Assembly (NCBI RefSeq): GCF_947179165.1
Contig: NC_077243.1
Span: 48,438,501-48,502,500 of the forward strand
Direction of reading: 5' to 3'
Origin: Solanum dulcamara
Lineage: Eukaryota > Streptophyta > Magnoliopsida > Solanales > Solanaceae
DNA: 64,000 nt
The position numbers were made by a program, and so were the translations under genes. The stretch's first letter is position 1. The number at the start of each line of letters is the position of its first letter. Of this stretch, positions 24,560-37,220 are shown piece by piece. Below the pieces are notes generated by a model. The model saw only the letters and a program-made list of their open reading frames with translations, was not told where the DNA came from and did not search any database.

Positions 24560-25850
24560 TGTACTATCTCTAAGGTAAGGATGAGAATGTTACCTTCAAC
24601 ATCGATACTAGAAGGAACAAATAGATGCAGGTACTTGTCTTTCATATCTTCCTCAAATTCCCATGTAGCCTCCTAAAAAAATGATTTTGCCTTAACACTT
24701 TGACTGAAGCGACCTCTTTGGTTATTAATTTACGAACCTGACAATCAAGAACTTGGAAAGGAAATTTCTCATAATACAAGCTATCTTTCACTCCAATGAG
24801 TGAAGGGCCTCTCAAGAATTTCTTAAGCTTGGAGATATGGAATACTGGTGAGCAACATCTAGATATGGTGGAAGCTCTAACTCATAGGCGACATTGCCAA
24901 CTCTCTTTATAATCTGGTAAGGACCAATATATCGGGGACTCAAGTTTCCTTTCTTCCCAAATCTCATGAAACCTTTAATGAGCGAAACTTTCAGCTATAA
25001 CCATTTATTTACCTCAAACTCCAAATCTCTTCTCCTAAAATTATTGTAGGATTTCTGACAACTTTTCCCAAATTTCAAATGAAAGTCCAAACAATAAGGC
25101 ATCATTGTCTTAAATCCTATGGTAGCGGTTCCTTCAAGTAAGAAAAAGGTACTCTTTCCCATGTTTGGTGACTTCTCTTCATTTCTTGAATAATTTTCAC
25201 TTTCTCCATAGCTTGATGAACCAAGTCCGTACCTATCAATTTAGCTTCACTAACTTCAAAACCAACCAATTTTCGATAGACATCTCCTCCCATAAAGGGT
25301 CTCACAAGGAGCCATTTGAATGCTTGAATAAAAACTATTATTGTAAGCAAAATCAATAAGTGGCAACTGGTTATCCCAATTACCTTTGAAGTAGATACCA
25401 CAAGCTCTCAACATACCCTCAAGAGTTTAAATTATACGCTCTGCCTGGCGAGAATTGAAAGCGGTAGTAAGATTCACCTATGAACCCAAACCTTTCTGAA
25501 ATGACTTCCAAAACTGTGTAATGAATTTAATAGCACTGTCTGAGATGATGGACAAGGAAACTCCGTGAAGTTGAACTATCTCTCGAATGTACAACCTTGC
25601 ATAATCTTTAGCTGAATATGTAGTATTAACAGGCAAAGAGTTGGCTGATTTGGTCATGCTATCCACAATCACCCAAATAGAATCATGTTGCCTGCGATAC
25701 CATGGTAACCCTATAATTAAATTCATGTTGATCATCTCCCACTTCCATTTTGGAAATTCTATATTCTGAGCTATACCACAAGGCCTTAGATGATCAATCT
25801 TAACTTGTTGGCAATTCGGGCACTTGTACACAAACTCTGCTTATGCCTCT
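24560..25850 (-). pseudogene. TE-C integrase core, C-terminus and chromodomain region
   Basis: The integrase core is at 25478-25831. It has zinc-finger end CPNCQQVK, then the catalytic line HDSIWVIVDSMTKSA and the line LHGVSLSIISDSAIKFITQFWKSF, with both Ds kept. 25117-25401 is the downstream part (DLVHQAMEKVKIIQEMKRSHQTW). Chromodomain-like sequence runs to about 24560 in broken frames. This matches Tekay/Del-type chromoviruses, whose chromodomain is thought to direct insertion into heterochromatin. It is interrupted at 25856 by a solo LTR. Confidence 0.85.
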
Positions 25851-25855
25851 TCATA

Positions 25856-27891
25856 TGTAACACCCCTCAAACTACTCACAGGTGCCTTGGGAATAGGTCG
25901 CTCATGTAATGCATTATCCTTAATCTTTTTAGAAAATTTGATTTGGAATATCGATCATGAGGTCAAAACCTGTAGGAAAATAATCTCGGTGGATATTTAG
26001 GACTCGTAGATCAAAAGATAGATTTCTCAAGGAACTGTACAAACCAGTAAGGTCCGCGATAAGTGATGCGGACTTGCTTGCCTCTGCGTCACGGACCTGG
26101 CAATGTGGTTTTGGCCGAATTTAGTTTTTAGTAAGGGCACTTTAGACTTTTTTCTAAATTATTAGCTAATGAACATAGACGTTTTTAGGACCTAATTGAA
26201 CTTTATAAATTAACCTAAACCCCCTAATTCTATTCATTCTTCTACAATTCACCTACTCAAATATTTCTCTCTCTACAAAAGACTCTCAAGGACTCCATTG
26301 AAAACTTCAAGTAAATTCACTTAAGCTCTCCATCAAAACTCTCAAGTTCTTCTAAATTATTGGTATTCTCACATATGGTATGTGGGTATTGATTCATAGA
26401 TCCTTTCATCCATGAAGCCTAATTAATTTCTCAAAGTTTTCTATCAAACTAAAGTATGGTATTTTATGAGTTTTGTGATCTCTATTTCTATTGCATGAAT
26501 TATGATTTAAAGTATGATTATTAGTTTATTTTGATATAAATTGATGGTTATTGCATTAAATTGAAGAATTTTACCATAAATTTTCCTTTTTTGATTTCTA
26601 GGATTCATGATGTAAAATATGAATATTTTCAATTATACTTCCTAATGATATTATCTATATGAATTATGTATGGGCTGATACAAAATTTATGATCATGCAT
26701 GTTTTTAAGTCAATTTCATAATTTTCAAATGAATTGATTATGCATTCATGTCTTACCCTAATTTGAAGTATAAGCTATGATAATGAATTTCCAAGTATTT
26801 CAATTATGATTATGTTTTTCAATTATGATTATGGACTATAAGTATGTTTCGAATGGCGATTTTTATGCATATTATGAAAAGGTGACTTAGGGCCCTATGT
26901 GGTGACTTAAGGCCTAACAATATGAATTATGCAAATATGATTGTAATGATGAAAGGGCAATTCTCATATTACAAGAATGTTATGAAAATGAGCTACTCTA
27001 TGATTTCAAACTTATGATCATGACTATGATACATGAAATTATGATTTTATGTTATGCATGTATTCTATGTGATTTGACGTAGCACCGAGTGGACTTGAGG
27101 TGGGGACCCTACCAAAAGCCTTAGTAGCAACCTCATGGCTTAGCTATTTGATCCATATATAACGTATGTATGACCCTCCTAATGGGCTAGAGTCTACCTT
27201 GGCAAGTAGATTCCCCTTTTCTTCATTGTATGGGGAGACAACAGGATTCCATGTTATAATTTGCATAGTCTTATGTCAGTTATGGTTCATATCCCACATA
27301 TGTCTGATCTCTTAAGTATTTTATGATTTTGAAGATATGCTTTTAAAATGCTTTGGTCAATATGATTTTCTCATGAATTTACTTGTCCCATCTTATCATG
27401 TGTTTTACTTAACCTTTGCATTCCATGATTTACGTTGCATGTCACGCCCTCATACTTAGTACATTCCAATGTACAAATGCATATTTTTTGCTTACATTAT
27501 CTCATAATATAGGGGTTGAGGTTGAAGATCATATTCGTCCACGTGGCTAGTTAAGCTTTTCTATCCGGCGGTGTTTATGGTGAGTCCTCATTTATCGGAG
27601 ACTAGTCATCTAGTTGGTTATTATTTCAAAGAATTTCATTATATTTCATTTTGAGTGTGAGCTAGAGACATGTCGCCCATATTCATGAGTAGAGGCATCT
27701 AGTTGGATAAATATTTCGAGTCTATGTTGTCATGTGATATTCTTCATTTACTATTGATGGTTTAGACTCTCTTATGATGTTTCAATTTTTATTTTACCTT
27801 GTGTATGCTTATGATATGTACAAGACTTGGTTGGAGTCCTTCGGAGTTTCGATTACCGTGTTACGACTAGGCCCTAGGTCAGGTCGTGATA
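25856..27891 (+). mobile_element. Solo LTR related to family D
   Basis: 2036 bp from TGTAACACCCC to GGTCGTGATA, flanked by a perfect TCATA duplication (25851-25855 and 27892-27896). It is inserted between the zinc finger and core of TE-C integrase. It shares its plan and several tracks with the TE-D LTRs, for example 'ggtatgtgggtat' near 26378 and 'gatttgacgtagcac' near 27073. The GC-rich palindrome part is much shorter: only GGTCCGCGAT..ATGCGGAC and one relative at 26050-26100. Confidence 0.88.
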
Positions 27892-27896
27892 TCATA

Positions 27897-29640
27897 CCAT
27901 TCCACCAATAGACTTCTCTAAAGTCATGGTATATCTTTATAGAGCCCATATGAATTAAATATCTATAGCTATGGGCCTTTGTAATTATTTTATCTCTAAG
28001 ACCATCAATACTTGTAACACACAATCTTCTTTGATACCTCAAAACTCCCAAATATTCAAGTCTATGCACTTATTTGGCCAATTCTTTCTTTCATTCCTCA
28101 ACATGAGCAATACTCCCCATGGACAACCTGCTAAGAGCATCAACAACAACATTAACTTTACTTGGATGGTAGAAAATAGTCATATCATAGTCCTTGAGAA
28201 GCTCAAGCCATCTTCTCTGCCTCAGATTTAGCTCTTTCTAACTAAACACATATTGAAGACTCTTGTGATCTGTGAACACATCTACAAGCACGCCATAGAG
28301 ATAATGACGCTAAATTTTGAGAGCAAATACTAGTGCTGCCAAGTCTAGATCACGAGTCAAATAATTCCTCTTATGAATATTAAGATGTCTGGAAGTGTAA
28401 GCTTATGACTTTACCTCTTGGCATGAAAAACAAACCAGTCCAACTCTGGACGCATCACAATATATGATGAAACTATCTATTCCCTTGGGTAGGGACAAAA
28501 TCAGGGCAATTTTCAATCTTGTTTTAACTCTTGAAAACTTTTGTCATAAACATCGGACCATTGAAACTTAGCCTTCTTCTGATTCAATTTAGTTAATAGC
28601 AACTATATGGATGAAAATACCTTAACAAACCACCTATAGTAATGAGCCAAAACTTAGAAGCTTCTTATGTTTGTCAGAGATGTGGGTCTGGACCAGTTCT
28701 TTATTGCCTCAATTTTCTGTGAATCTACACAAATTCCATCACTAGAACCTAAGAATGCCACAATGCAAGCAAAAACTTACACGTTGAAAACTTAGCATAT
28801 AACTCCTTGAGATTTTGGAGAACAATTCTAAGATGGTTCGCATGCTCCTCCTCATTTGTTGAATATATCAAAATGTCATTGATGAACATGATAGCAAACA
28901 TGTCTAAGTACTGCTTGAACACTCTATTCATAAGGTTTATAAATATTGTAGGAGCATTAGTTAAATCGAAGTACATAACTAGGAACTCGTAGTGACCATA
29001 CTTGGTTCTAAAGACTGTTTTTGGAATGTCATATTCTCTCACTTTGAGATGATGATAGCCTGATATAAGGTATATCTTAGAGAAACAAGTGATACCCTAA
29101 AGTTGGTCGAACAAGTCATTAATTCTTAGAAGAGGGTACTTATTATTTACGGTAACCTTATTCAGCTTTTGGTAGTCAATACACATTCTTAAGGAACCGT
29201 CTTTTTTTCGCACGAATAGGATAGGAGCGCCCAAGGTGAGACACTCGGCCTAATAAATCCCTTATGCAAGAGATATCTCCACTACTCTTTGAACTTTTTT
29301 ATCTCCATGGGAGCCATTCTATATTGCGAAATAGAAGAAGCTGAGTATCGAGAAGAATATCTATTCCGAGCTCTATCTCCCTATCATGAGGGACTTAAAG
29401 CAAATCTTCATGAAAGACTAAATTAGAAAGCTCTCTCATAATTAGAACTAACTAAAGGGATGGTGTCTCCATACTATCATCTCTAACTCGAACAATGTGG
29501 TAGCTACACCCCTTAGAGACTAACTTTCTATTCTTAAGGTATGAAATGAATCGACCCTTAGGCAAAGTTGGACTACATTTCCACACAATAACTGGCTCAT
29601 GGAAACTAAAACTTGATGACTCGGGTTCTACAATCAACTA
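27897..29640 (-). pseudogene. TE-C protease end, reverse transcriptase, RNase H, integrase zinc finger
   Basis: In sense order: a protease/RT junction at 29452-29640 (remnant of the FDVILGMDW block just beyond); reverse transcriptase palm at 28749-29042, with the catalytic box reading FINDILIYS where the family has FIDD; a decayed RNase H at about 28100-28740; and the zinc-finger region at 27897-28069 (GVLRYQRRLCV, WWNGM). The loss of the first catalytic D in the palm box alone would inactivate it. Confidence 0.83.
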
Positions 29641-30060
29641 AGTCATAACAAACATAAAGCCAGTCCATGCCAAGAATGACATCGAAGTCTACCATGTCTT
29701 ACTCAACTTTGTCTACAAAAGTATTTTTATGATAGATTGAGACTATACAATGTCAATAGACTCTCTTAGCTGCTCATGTTCGGTTCTGTGTCTATATTCC
29801 GGACTATAGTGGAATCTTGTTCTTAGCGACATTCCTATGGCTCAAGGTTCTTTTGTAATGCATGATCTTAAATGGTGAAACACATGAATTAGAAGGAGAT
29901 TTCATAGAGTTAAACTTTATACCACGGACTAGAGTATGAAAGAAGTAACACAATTTCGAAAAGTCCTTTCCTATTATAGATGTGGCACACTTTAAACTGA
30001 TAAGGACTCTACTAGATAGATATCCTAGGATTATTAAACTCTGTACTTTGATACTAAGTT
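29641..30060 (-). other. TE-C leader with primer site; gag missing
   Basis: Only 420 bp separate the protease from the 5' LTR, far too short for gag, so gag has been deleted. Bases 30045-30056 (minus strand TAGTATCAAAGT) are a mutated TGGTATCAGAGC initiator-Met primer site four bases from the LTR. The stretch 29975-30060 resembles the TE-B leader at 49215-49310, including 'gactctactaga'. Confidence 0.75.
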
Positions 30061-33000
30061 TATATCACGCCACAAGTCTAGACCCTAGGCATGACCGGCA
30101 CTATGAAACCATTATTGGTTCTTAAGTGAACCCTTGGTCTAGCTAACTCACTAATCGAAAGACTTTAACTCATAAAAAAACCTTAGATAGGCATGTATAA
30201 GTGTAAGAACTTAATAAAAATCTCAATTTAAAATTATTTACTCAAATACATATATGACATATAACTCAATGTTTTCAAAACACAGCTCAAACGAATGATA
30301 CATAATAAACTCAAACTATATCTGACTAGTCCATGAAGCCTTTAAATTTGACTCTAAAATAGGTATCGGGACAGGCCTGCGACTACCTCAAACTGATAAA
30401 TAAAAGAGTACAAGTAAATGACTCAAGAGATCCTCTGAATGCAAAGAGGTCTCACCAAATATGGGTAGAAAATTGATCTTCAACAATGTGCATGTTGAGG
30501 ATTTCTATCACCTGTGTCTGCATCATAAAAAGATACAACACTAAATAGAGTCAGTATATGGAATTTACAGTTTGTAAAATAACTGAAAGAAAACTTACTC
30601 AAGATACTCGACTCAAACAACTCAACTCTGAAATAACTCAACTCAATAAACCATGCACTATAGATAAAATAATGCTTTAAAAGTTATGAGCTAGTAAATG
30701 CAACTCAGTATATAAGAATATAATACTTTACTTCTTGGGGAGTTTCTCTAACTTATAACCATGATGATGGGCCTTGTGATGATACAATGGTCTACCCATG
30801 TTTCTAGCGCTATCTTATACCTTGCCAGGGTATAGGATAATGTCACGATCTAATTTCTCAGATCATGATGAAACCTACCATAACTCCTCGATAGGTAAGC
30901 CAAACCCATACCTACAAGTAATTTTGGAGTCAAAATCGAAAATTATGGGATCTTCTCTGGAAGTTTTGGAACTAACCCCCAAAACACATCCTAAATTAGG
31001 ACACAATTCGGGGCTCAAAAACTCCACATATCAGCTCATTAATCAAAACCCAATTCTAGGCCAAAATCAATAACAGGGGCAACAACTATTTACACAAAAA
31101 TACCAAAAAAAAGTCTCAACATCTGAAACCAACTACACCACGACGTTCTTCATGAAAAACTCCATAATTTAGCACCAAAATTTTCCAAAATTAGACTTTA
31201 AATGCCCATGAAACCCATATCCAAAGTTTATCAAAATTTTACTTTGAAATTCAACAAAAATAGCAGCTAAAATCAAGACTTTTACCCCAATCAAACGCTC
31301 CAAATTAGTTTTTGATAGTACCACGATGTTCTGCTCGAAATTCTAGGTGAGATAGGCTTTTGAATTGTTCAAATTGGACAAGAAATTACTTCTCAAAATT
31401 CTGTAGAATTTCACTCCAAAAACAATAAAAGTTAGCAGCAAAATGCAAAATTTACCTCAAACGGAGTTGCCAAATCACCTTACGAGCTTATCAACGCATT
31501 ATTCTTGAAAATCCTTTCAATTTGGACCTTTGAATCACTGAAATTGAGCTCAAAATGGTGGAGAAATTGTTTGTCAAAGTTGGGACTTAAATCTGAAAAA
31601 CATTTGCGGTGAACAGTAACCACGATGAATAGTAACCATGATGAATAGTTATAGCACAGTCCAAAATTTAATTTTTGATGCTCTGGACTTATTCGGAGTC
31701 CCATGAATGCAAACCAAAAGTCCAAACCACTTGTAAACAACATTATAGACTCAATAAAGTAGTTGAAATTTCCATATGAGATCGTTATGACTGAATATGG
31801 GTCCCATTCTCAAAGCTATTTTTAGCCAAATTCCCCAATGGGCCTCGAAATTAGATTGGAAACGTCGGGAAGAGAACGAATGGTTTTTCTAGACCAAACA
31901 TGACATTTCAAAACTAACCACGCTATCAGAATTTTCATTCAAGCATGTTTTTAAGAATGTTGACCGAAGTCATCCTTAAGCCAAATTTCTAAAACAAAAG
32001 CGCCAAATTGCCCCAAACATGTACTGATTACCTGGATACTCATGACGACCAAGCTACTAGCCTAATTTGACCATTCCAGAGCTGATGGAACCATTAAAAT
32101 TTTGTTCTAATATTGTTTTCCTAAAGTTATGAAAGTGAATTTTTCAAGTTATAAAATCTCCAAAACAGAAAAACGGGCCTAAAACCTAAACAAACAACTA
32201 GGCGATTGAGCATCGGCGCCAACAAGTCATAAATGACCTGGGGTCACTAAAGGAATGCTCTAAACGAAAAAATGGAAGTAGTATATGGAAAATGATATGG
32301 ACGGTCATAGATAATAACTCAATTATAGATCCATCTAAAAAGTCCTCATTTGGGACTATGAGGAGTCACTAGAATGAACTGTACGATCCTATCTACGCTG
32401 GTGGCGTAGGTTATGGGGTCAGAGTTTTCTAAACTCGTACCCAAATCATTGCTACTACTCTCATAAATAACTTTACTCTGGTCATATTTTGTGTGAGCGT
32501 ATTTACTCAATTAACTCATTTAGTCTTTTTTGGACTTAGCTCATACTCAACTTTTCTCAACTCATCTCCTCTTTAATATATATAAACTCTCAACTTAATA
32601 ATGCATTTAAACCATACTTTAACTTCTCAACTTAAAATTAGATGTTTAAGTGCACTAATACTCAACTCATTTATACTCAAAATACTCATGCTCAAAATAA
32701 TAATTTAGAGATTTCTCAAATTTAACTCATGCTCGAACTCTTTCTCTTTTAAAGATGAAAATATATCATTCTTTAAACTCAAACAATGCATAAATATTTT
32801 AATGCAAAACTCAACTAGGGTTCATGTGAATGCAAACATGAATCCTAATCTCAAAAACTCAACTCATCAAAGTATAATCAAATATATGCTAGAACTCAAT
32901 AGGAAATTATATAAATAACTCAAGAATTCACTTTATCGGAATTTAAACTAAACTCAAAGTTTAACCTGACTATATGAAAATGTAGGGCATGAGGACGAAC

Positions 33001-33800
33001 TTAGTCCAACGTTATGATATCCTTACATACTTGAAACAAAGATTATTTAATTGAAACTCGAAGGTCCTGATAGGAATGCTTGAACCCTAGCTTATCCTCT
33101 TCTTCCCAATCCTTGCTCTCAAAATATTCTAAGTAATAATGAGAGAAAAGACACATTAAGTACTGATAAGGGACTGCTTTTTATCCCAAAACATATTAGG
33201 TTTAGTTTTGAAAAGGGTAGGAAAAGTCCCTAATACCTTCATAAATCTTGGAAAAAGTCGACCACGAGTGCCTTTCCAAGAGGTTGGGTCAACATGCCTC
33301 TTTTACTACTCGTAGAACCTTCTACTGGTCATAGAAGTGCACCATGGAGGATATATTAATGGATTTGACCTTAGGGTCTATGATAGACCCCTCTTTACGG
33401 GTCGTGCAAATCCTATGGGTCATAGACTCGATCCCCGGGTCGTGGTGCATATTTTAATAACTACAGAAATATGGCACTCAGGTATACGAGGGACTCTACA
33501 GATTATAGAGTTCTTATAGACCATAATCTTGGGTCGTGGAAGTGACCTTGAAGGTTGGGAATTGAGGCCCTTCTATGGACAATCTCTATGATTTGTAGAA
33601 TGCTCTACGGGGCGTAGATGCTATCATGAAGGATCCTTAACTCAAATTTTTCCTAAGTGTTGAGAGGGGATTTCTACGAGCCTCTCTATGACTCATGGAA
33701 CACTCCATGGGTCGTAGAGTGTGCCCATGAACCCCTAGAAATTTTACTCTCTTAGCTTTTTCTCTTGGTTGTCGAACTTGATCTAGGCTAAAATAGTATG
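30061..33800 (-). repeat. TE-C 5' LTR, interrupted (parts 30061-30840 and 32310-33800)
   Basis: About 2.27 kb once the insert at 30841-32309 is removed. It starts (plus) TATATCACGCC. The right end stops about ten bases short of the expected TGTTACA and joins directly to integrase sequence of another copy at 33801, a deletion or recombination junction. Short TCTACGGGTCGTAGA-type palindromes fill 33300-33730. Confidence 0.83.
30841..32309 (-). mobile_element. Solo LTR of family E, copy 2 (inverted, short form)
   Basis: 1469 bp starting TGTCACGATC, flanked by GATAA (30836-30840 and 32310-32314). Its start matches the reverse complement of the right end of copy 1 (19605-23131), and its far end matches the reverse complement of the left part of copy 1. 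It lacks about 2 kb of the middle, including the GGTACC array. Removing it restores the TE-C LTR reading 'ggataataactcaa'. Confidence 0.8.
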
Positions 33801-35103
33801 CCGAACCAATCGATTGGTGATCTCATCTCTCCCCATAAAGAGCCTCATAAGGAGCCATCTACATACTTGAGTGAAAACTGTTGCTGTACGAAAACTCTAT
33901 AGGAGGCAAGTGGTCATCCCAATTACCTTTAAAATCAATGTCATAAGCTCTCAACATGTCATCTAGGGTGCGTATTGTATGCTTTGGTTGACCATGTATC
34001 TTAGGATGGAAAATGGTACTAAGATTAACCTTTGAACCTTAACCTTTCTGAAACAAGTTCCAAAATTGGGCAGTCAATCTGAGATTATAGACAAAGGAAC
34101 TCCATGAAGTCTGACTATATTTCGAATGTACAATCTGTAGTAGTCCACATCTGAAGATGTAGTCTTAACTAACAAGAAGTGGGTTGATTTAGTCATCCGA
34201 TCTACAATCACCCAAATCAGATCATGTTGTCAATGAGATCACGATAAGCCTGTAATAAAGTCCAGAATGATCATTTGCAATTTCCACCCTTGAATCTCTA
34301 TATTCTGAGTTATGGCACAAGGCCTTTGATGTTCAACCTTGACTTGTTCGCAATTCGAGCACTTAGAAATGAAGTCCACAATATCTCTCTTTATTCCACT
34401 CCACCAATAGACTTATCTCAAGTCATGGTACATATTTGTGGAACCCAGATGAATCAAATATCTTGAGCTTAGGCCTCTGTCTTGAAGACCATCCACGTCC
34501 GACACACACAGTCTACTTTGATATCTCAATACACCATCTCCCCTTTGTGCAAAAGCCAACACTTTCTGCTTATGAACATCTTTTTTTAGCTGAAGTAGGA
34601 TAGGGTCTTGGTACTGCTTTTCTTTCACTTTTACCACTAATGATAATTTAGCCCCATTCGAAAAATGACAACACCCTTATTTGACTCCACAAATCAAACT
34701 TCCAAACGTTCAAGTCTATGTACTTCCTTGGCCAACTCCTTCTTTTCTTCCTCCACATGAGTAGTAATCCCCATGGACAACCTGCTAAGAGTATCAAGAA
34801 CAAAATTAGCTTTATCTGGGTGGTAGAGAATGCTCATGTCATAATCTTTGAGCAACTCAAGCACTCTCTTCTACCTCAGGTTTGGCTCTTTCTGACTAAA
34901 AACATACTGAAGACTCTTGTGGTCAGTGAACATATGCACATGCACGCCATAGAGGTAGTGATGAAATATCTTCAAAGCAAAAACCATGGCTACCAACTCG
35001 AGATTATCAGTCGAATAGTTCCTCTCGTGGATTTTAAGCTTCTAGAAGAATAAGATATAACTTTACCTTTAGACATCAACACACAACCTGGTAAAACTCT
35101 GAA
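33801..35103 (-). pseudogene. Chromovirus pol fragment (integrase to RNase H)
   Basis: A TE-C-like pol piece. Integrase core runs from 33801 to about 34330 in broken frames. The zinc-finger region is at 34413-34637 (VHKQKVLAFAQRGDGVLRYQSRLCV). RNase H sequence follows to about 35095. It is cut at both ends: on the left against the truncated TE-C LTR, on the right against the LTR at 35104. Confidence 0.8.
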
Positions 35104-37220
35104 CTATCATGAGTCTACACCCTAGATGTGACTGGCACTCGAAAACCATTGTTGGTCTCAAGCAAACCCTTGGCCTGACTAACTACTCATTGGAAGACTC
35201 AACTCAATAGAAGAATATCAAAATAAGAGAACATTTAAAGAATATTAAAAGTAAACTCAAGCACATCTGAAAATAAGTCTTTAAATATGATAACTCACTG
35301 TTTAAAAATAACAAATGAAATACTGGATGGACTATCGACTTTGTCTATGAAGCCTCTAAAATTATAGATAAGTACTAGAACAGGCCCACAAATACCTCAA
35401 AAACTAATAATAAAGACTGAATAAGTAAAAGGAGTTCCTCCAAATGCAAAAAGGTCCCACCAAGAGCCTGATGAATGTGATCTTCAATGATGCACCTATT
35501 GAGGATTTCTAACACTTGTATATACATCATGAAATAATGCAACGTCGAAAGACGTCAGTACATGAAATGTATGGTATAAAAAATAGCATAAAGAAAACAT
35601 ACTCATTGAACACCAAACTGGCATGAATACTGAAATAAGTCAATGCTTTAAAAAATATAAGTAAGTGAAGGCAACTCAATATAAAAATAATGTTTACTCT
35701 TTAGGGAGTTTCTCTAACCGACAACTATCACTATGAGCATTATGATGATACAATGAACTACTCTCGCTGCCAGAGCCATCTAATATATTTACAAAATAAG
35801 GGACGTAAGCTCATCTCATGAATTCATATAAAGTCTATATCTAGGACTGAAGTAAGGAGTCACCCGAACTAATGGTACGATCTTACCCTATGCTGGCTGT
35901 GTAGTCTATGGGGTTTGAGTTATCTAATATCTTGCCCAAATTGGTGCTTAATACTACTCTCAAAAATCATGCAATAACACTCATATGCTCAGGTGAGTGA
36001 AAATACTCAAAATAATATCTCATTTAGTTTTATTGGACTTTACTCAGTTTAACTCAACTCTTCTCAAACTCACTACATTCTCTTGGAAATAGTCATACTC
36101 CTCAAACTTAGTAAATGCATACAATAATTGCCTTTGGTTCTCAATCTCAAAATAGATAAATGCATAATAATTTAAAATCATTTAGACTTGATAAGACTCG
36201 TGCATAAAACCAGTGATGAAGGCTTTGCAAACTCTATTATTATTATATGCTCAAAACTCTTTTCTTAGTTAAGATATGAAATCACATCATTCTCTAACTC
36301 AAAAAAAATCATGGATAAAAGCAATGGTAAATACTTAGTTAGGGATCAAGTGAATGTAACCATAAAGAACAATTCAAGAAGTGGAATAGCATAGACTGAG
36401 AAATTAATGAGAATTAACATAACTAACCTGAAAACTCAATATAACCAGGTTAAGCTCAAACTGAAACTCATATTGAATGAACGAAGTTGTAAGGCACGAG
36501 GACGAACTCAGTCCAACACTATGATTAGCCTTACATACGTGGAAGAATAACATTCTTAGCTAAAATTGAAGAACTTTATCAATACACTTGAACCCTAGCA
36601 TTTTTCTCCTTTCCAATCCTTGCTGTAAATCTTCTAAGTGTTAATGAGAGAAAAGGCATGTAGGGTACTGATAAGGGACTTATTTTAGTTCTTAAATTTT
36701 AGGGTTTTGATTTGGAAAAGGTGGAGAAAGACCAAACTACCCCTCATTAAAATTTTCTTTTGGCCATCTACGAGTCAACCTATAGACCGTAGGAACTCCT
36801 ATGGGTCATAGACCATTATACGGATCATAGACATGGGTCATAGGAACTTGGTACAATTTCCATTAGCTATTGGAATTGTGACATTGGGTCTATGAGTCCC
36901 TTCTATGGGTCAATAGACCCTTTGATGGATCGTAGAGGAAGCTCATGAAATAGTCATGTGATTTGGTCTTTCAACCCTCCCTACGAACACTTTGTACGTT
37001 CGTATAAACCTCTATGGGCCATAGAAGCCACCCATAGAAATAGTTGAAAGATACTGAATATTTTTGTACGTGTAGAGGTGACCTACGAGTCCCTCCTACA
37101 GTTCGTAGAAGCTTCTACGTCCCATAAGTAGAACTCATAGAAATCCATATGATATAGAAACTTAGCTTTTCTCTAGGTTCTTCAGGACTAATCTAAGTAA
37201 GAATATTTTTTGTTGTTATA
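35104..37220 (-). repeat. LTR of a further TE-C-family copy
   Basis: About 2.1 kb, aligned along its length to 30061-33800 without the insert. It ends (plus) GTTATA at 37220, followed by the polypurine-tract complement 'atatctccctcttgggatc'. It is therefore the 3' LTR of the pol that follows. Between 36770 and 37140 it carries a dense set of imperfect palindromes such as TCTATGGGTCATAGA. Confidence 0.83.

Noticed and set aside
31480..31743. 87-codon minus-strand frame
   Set aside because: Located in the family-E solo LTR; no domain, and the homologous part of the other E copy does not keep it open.
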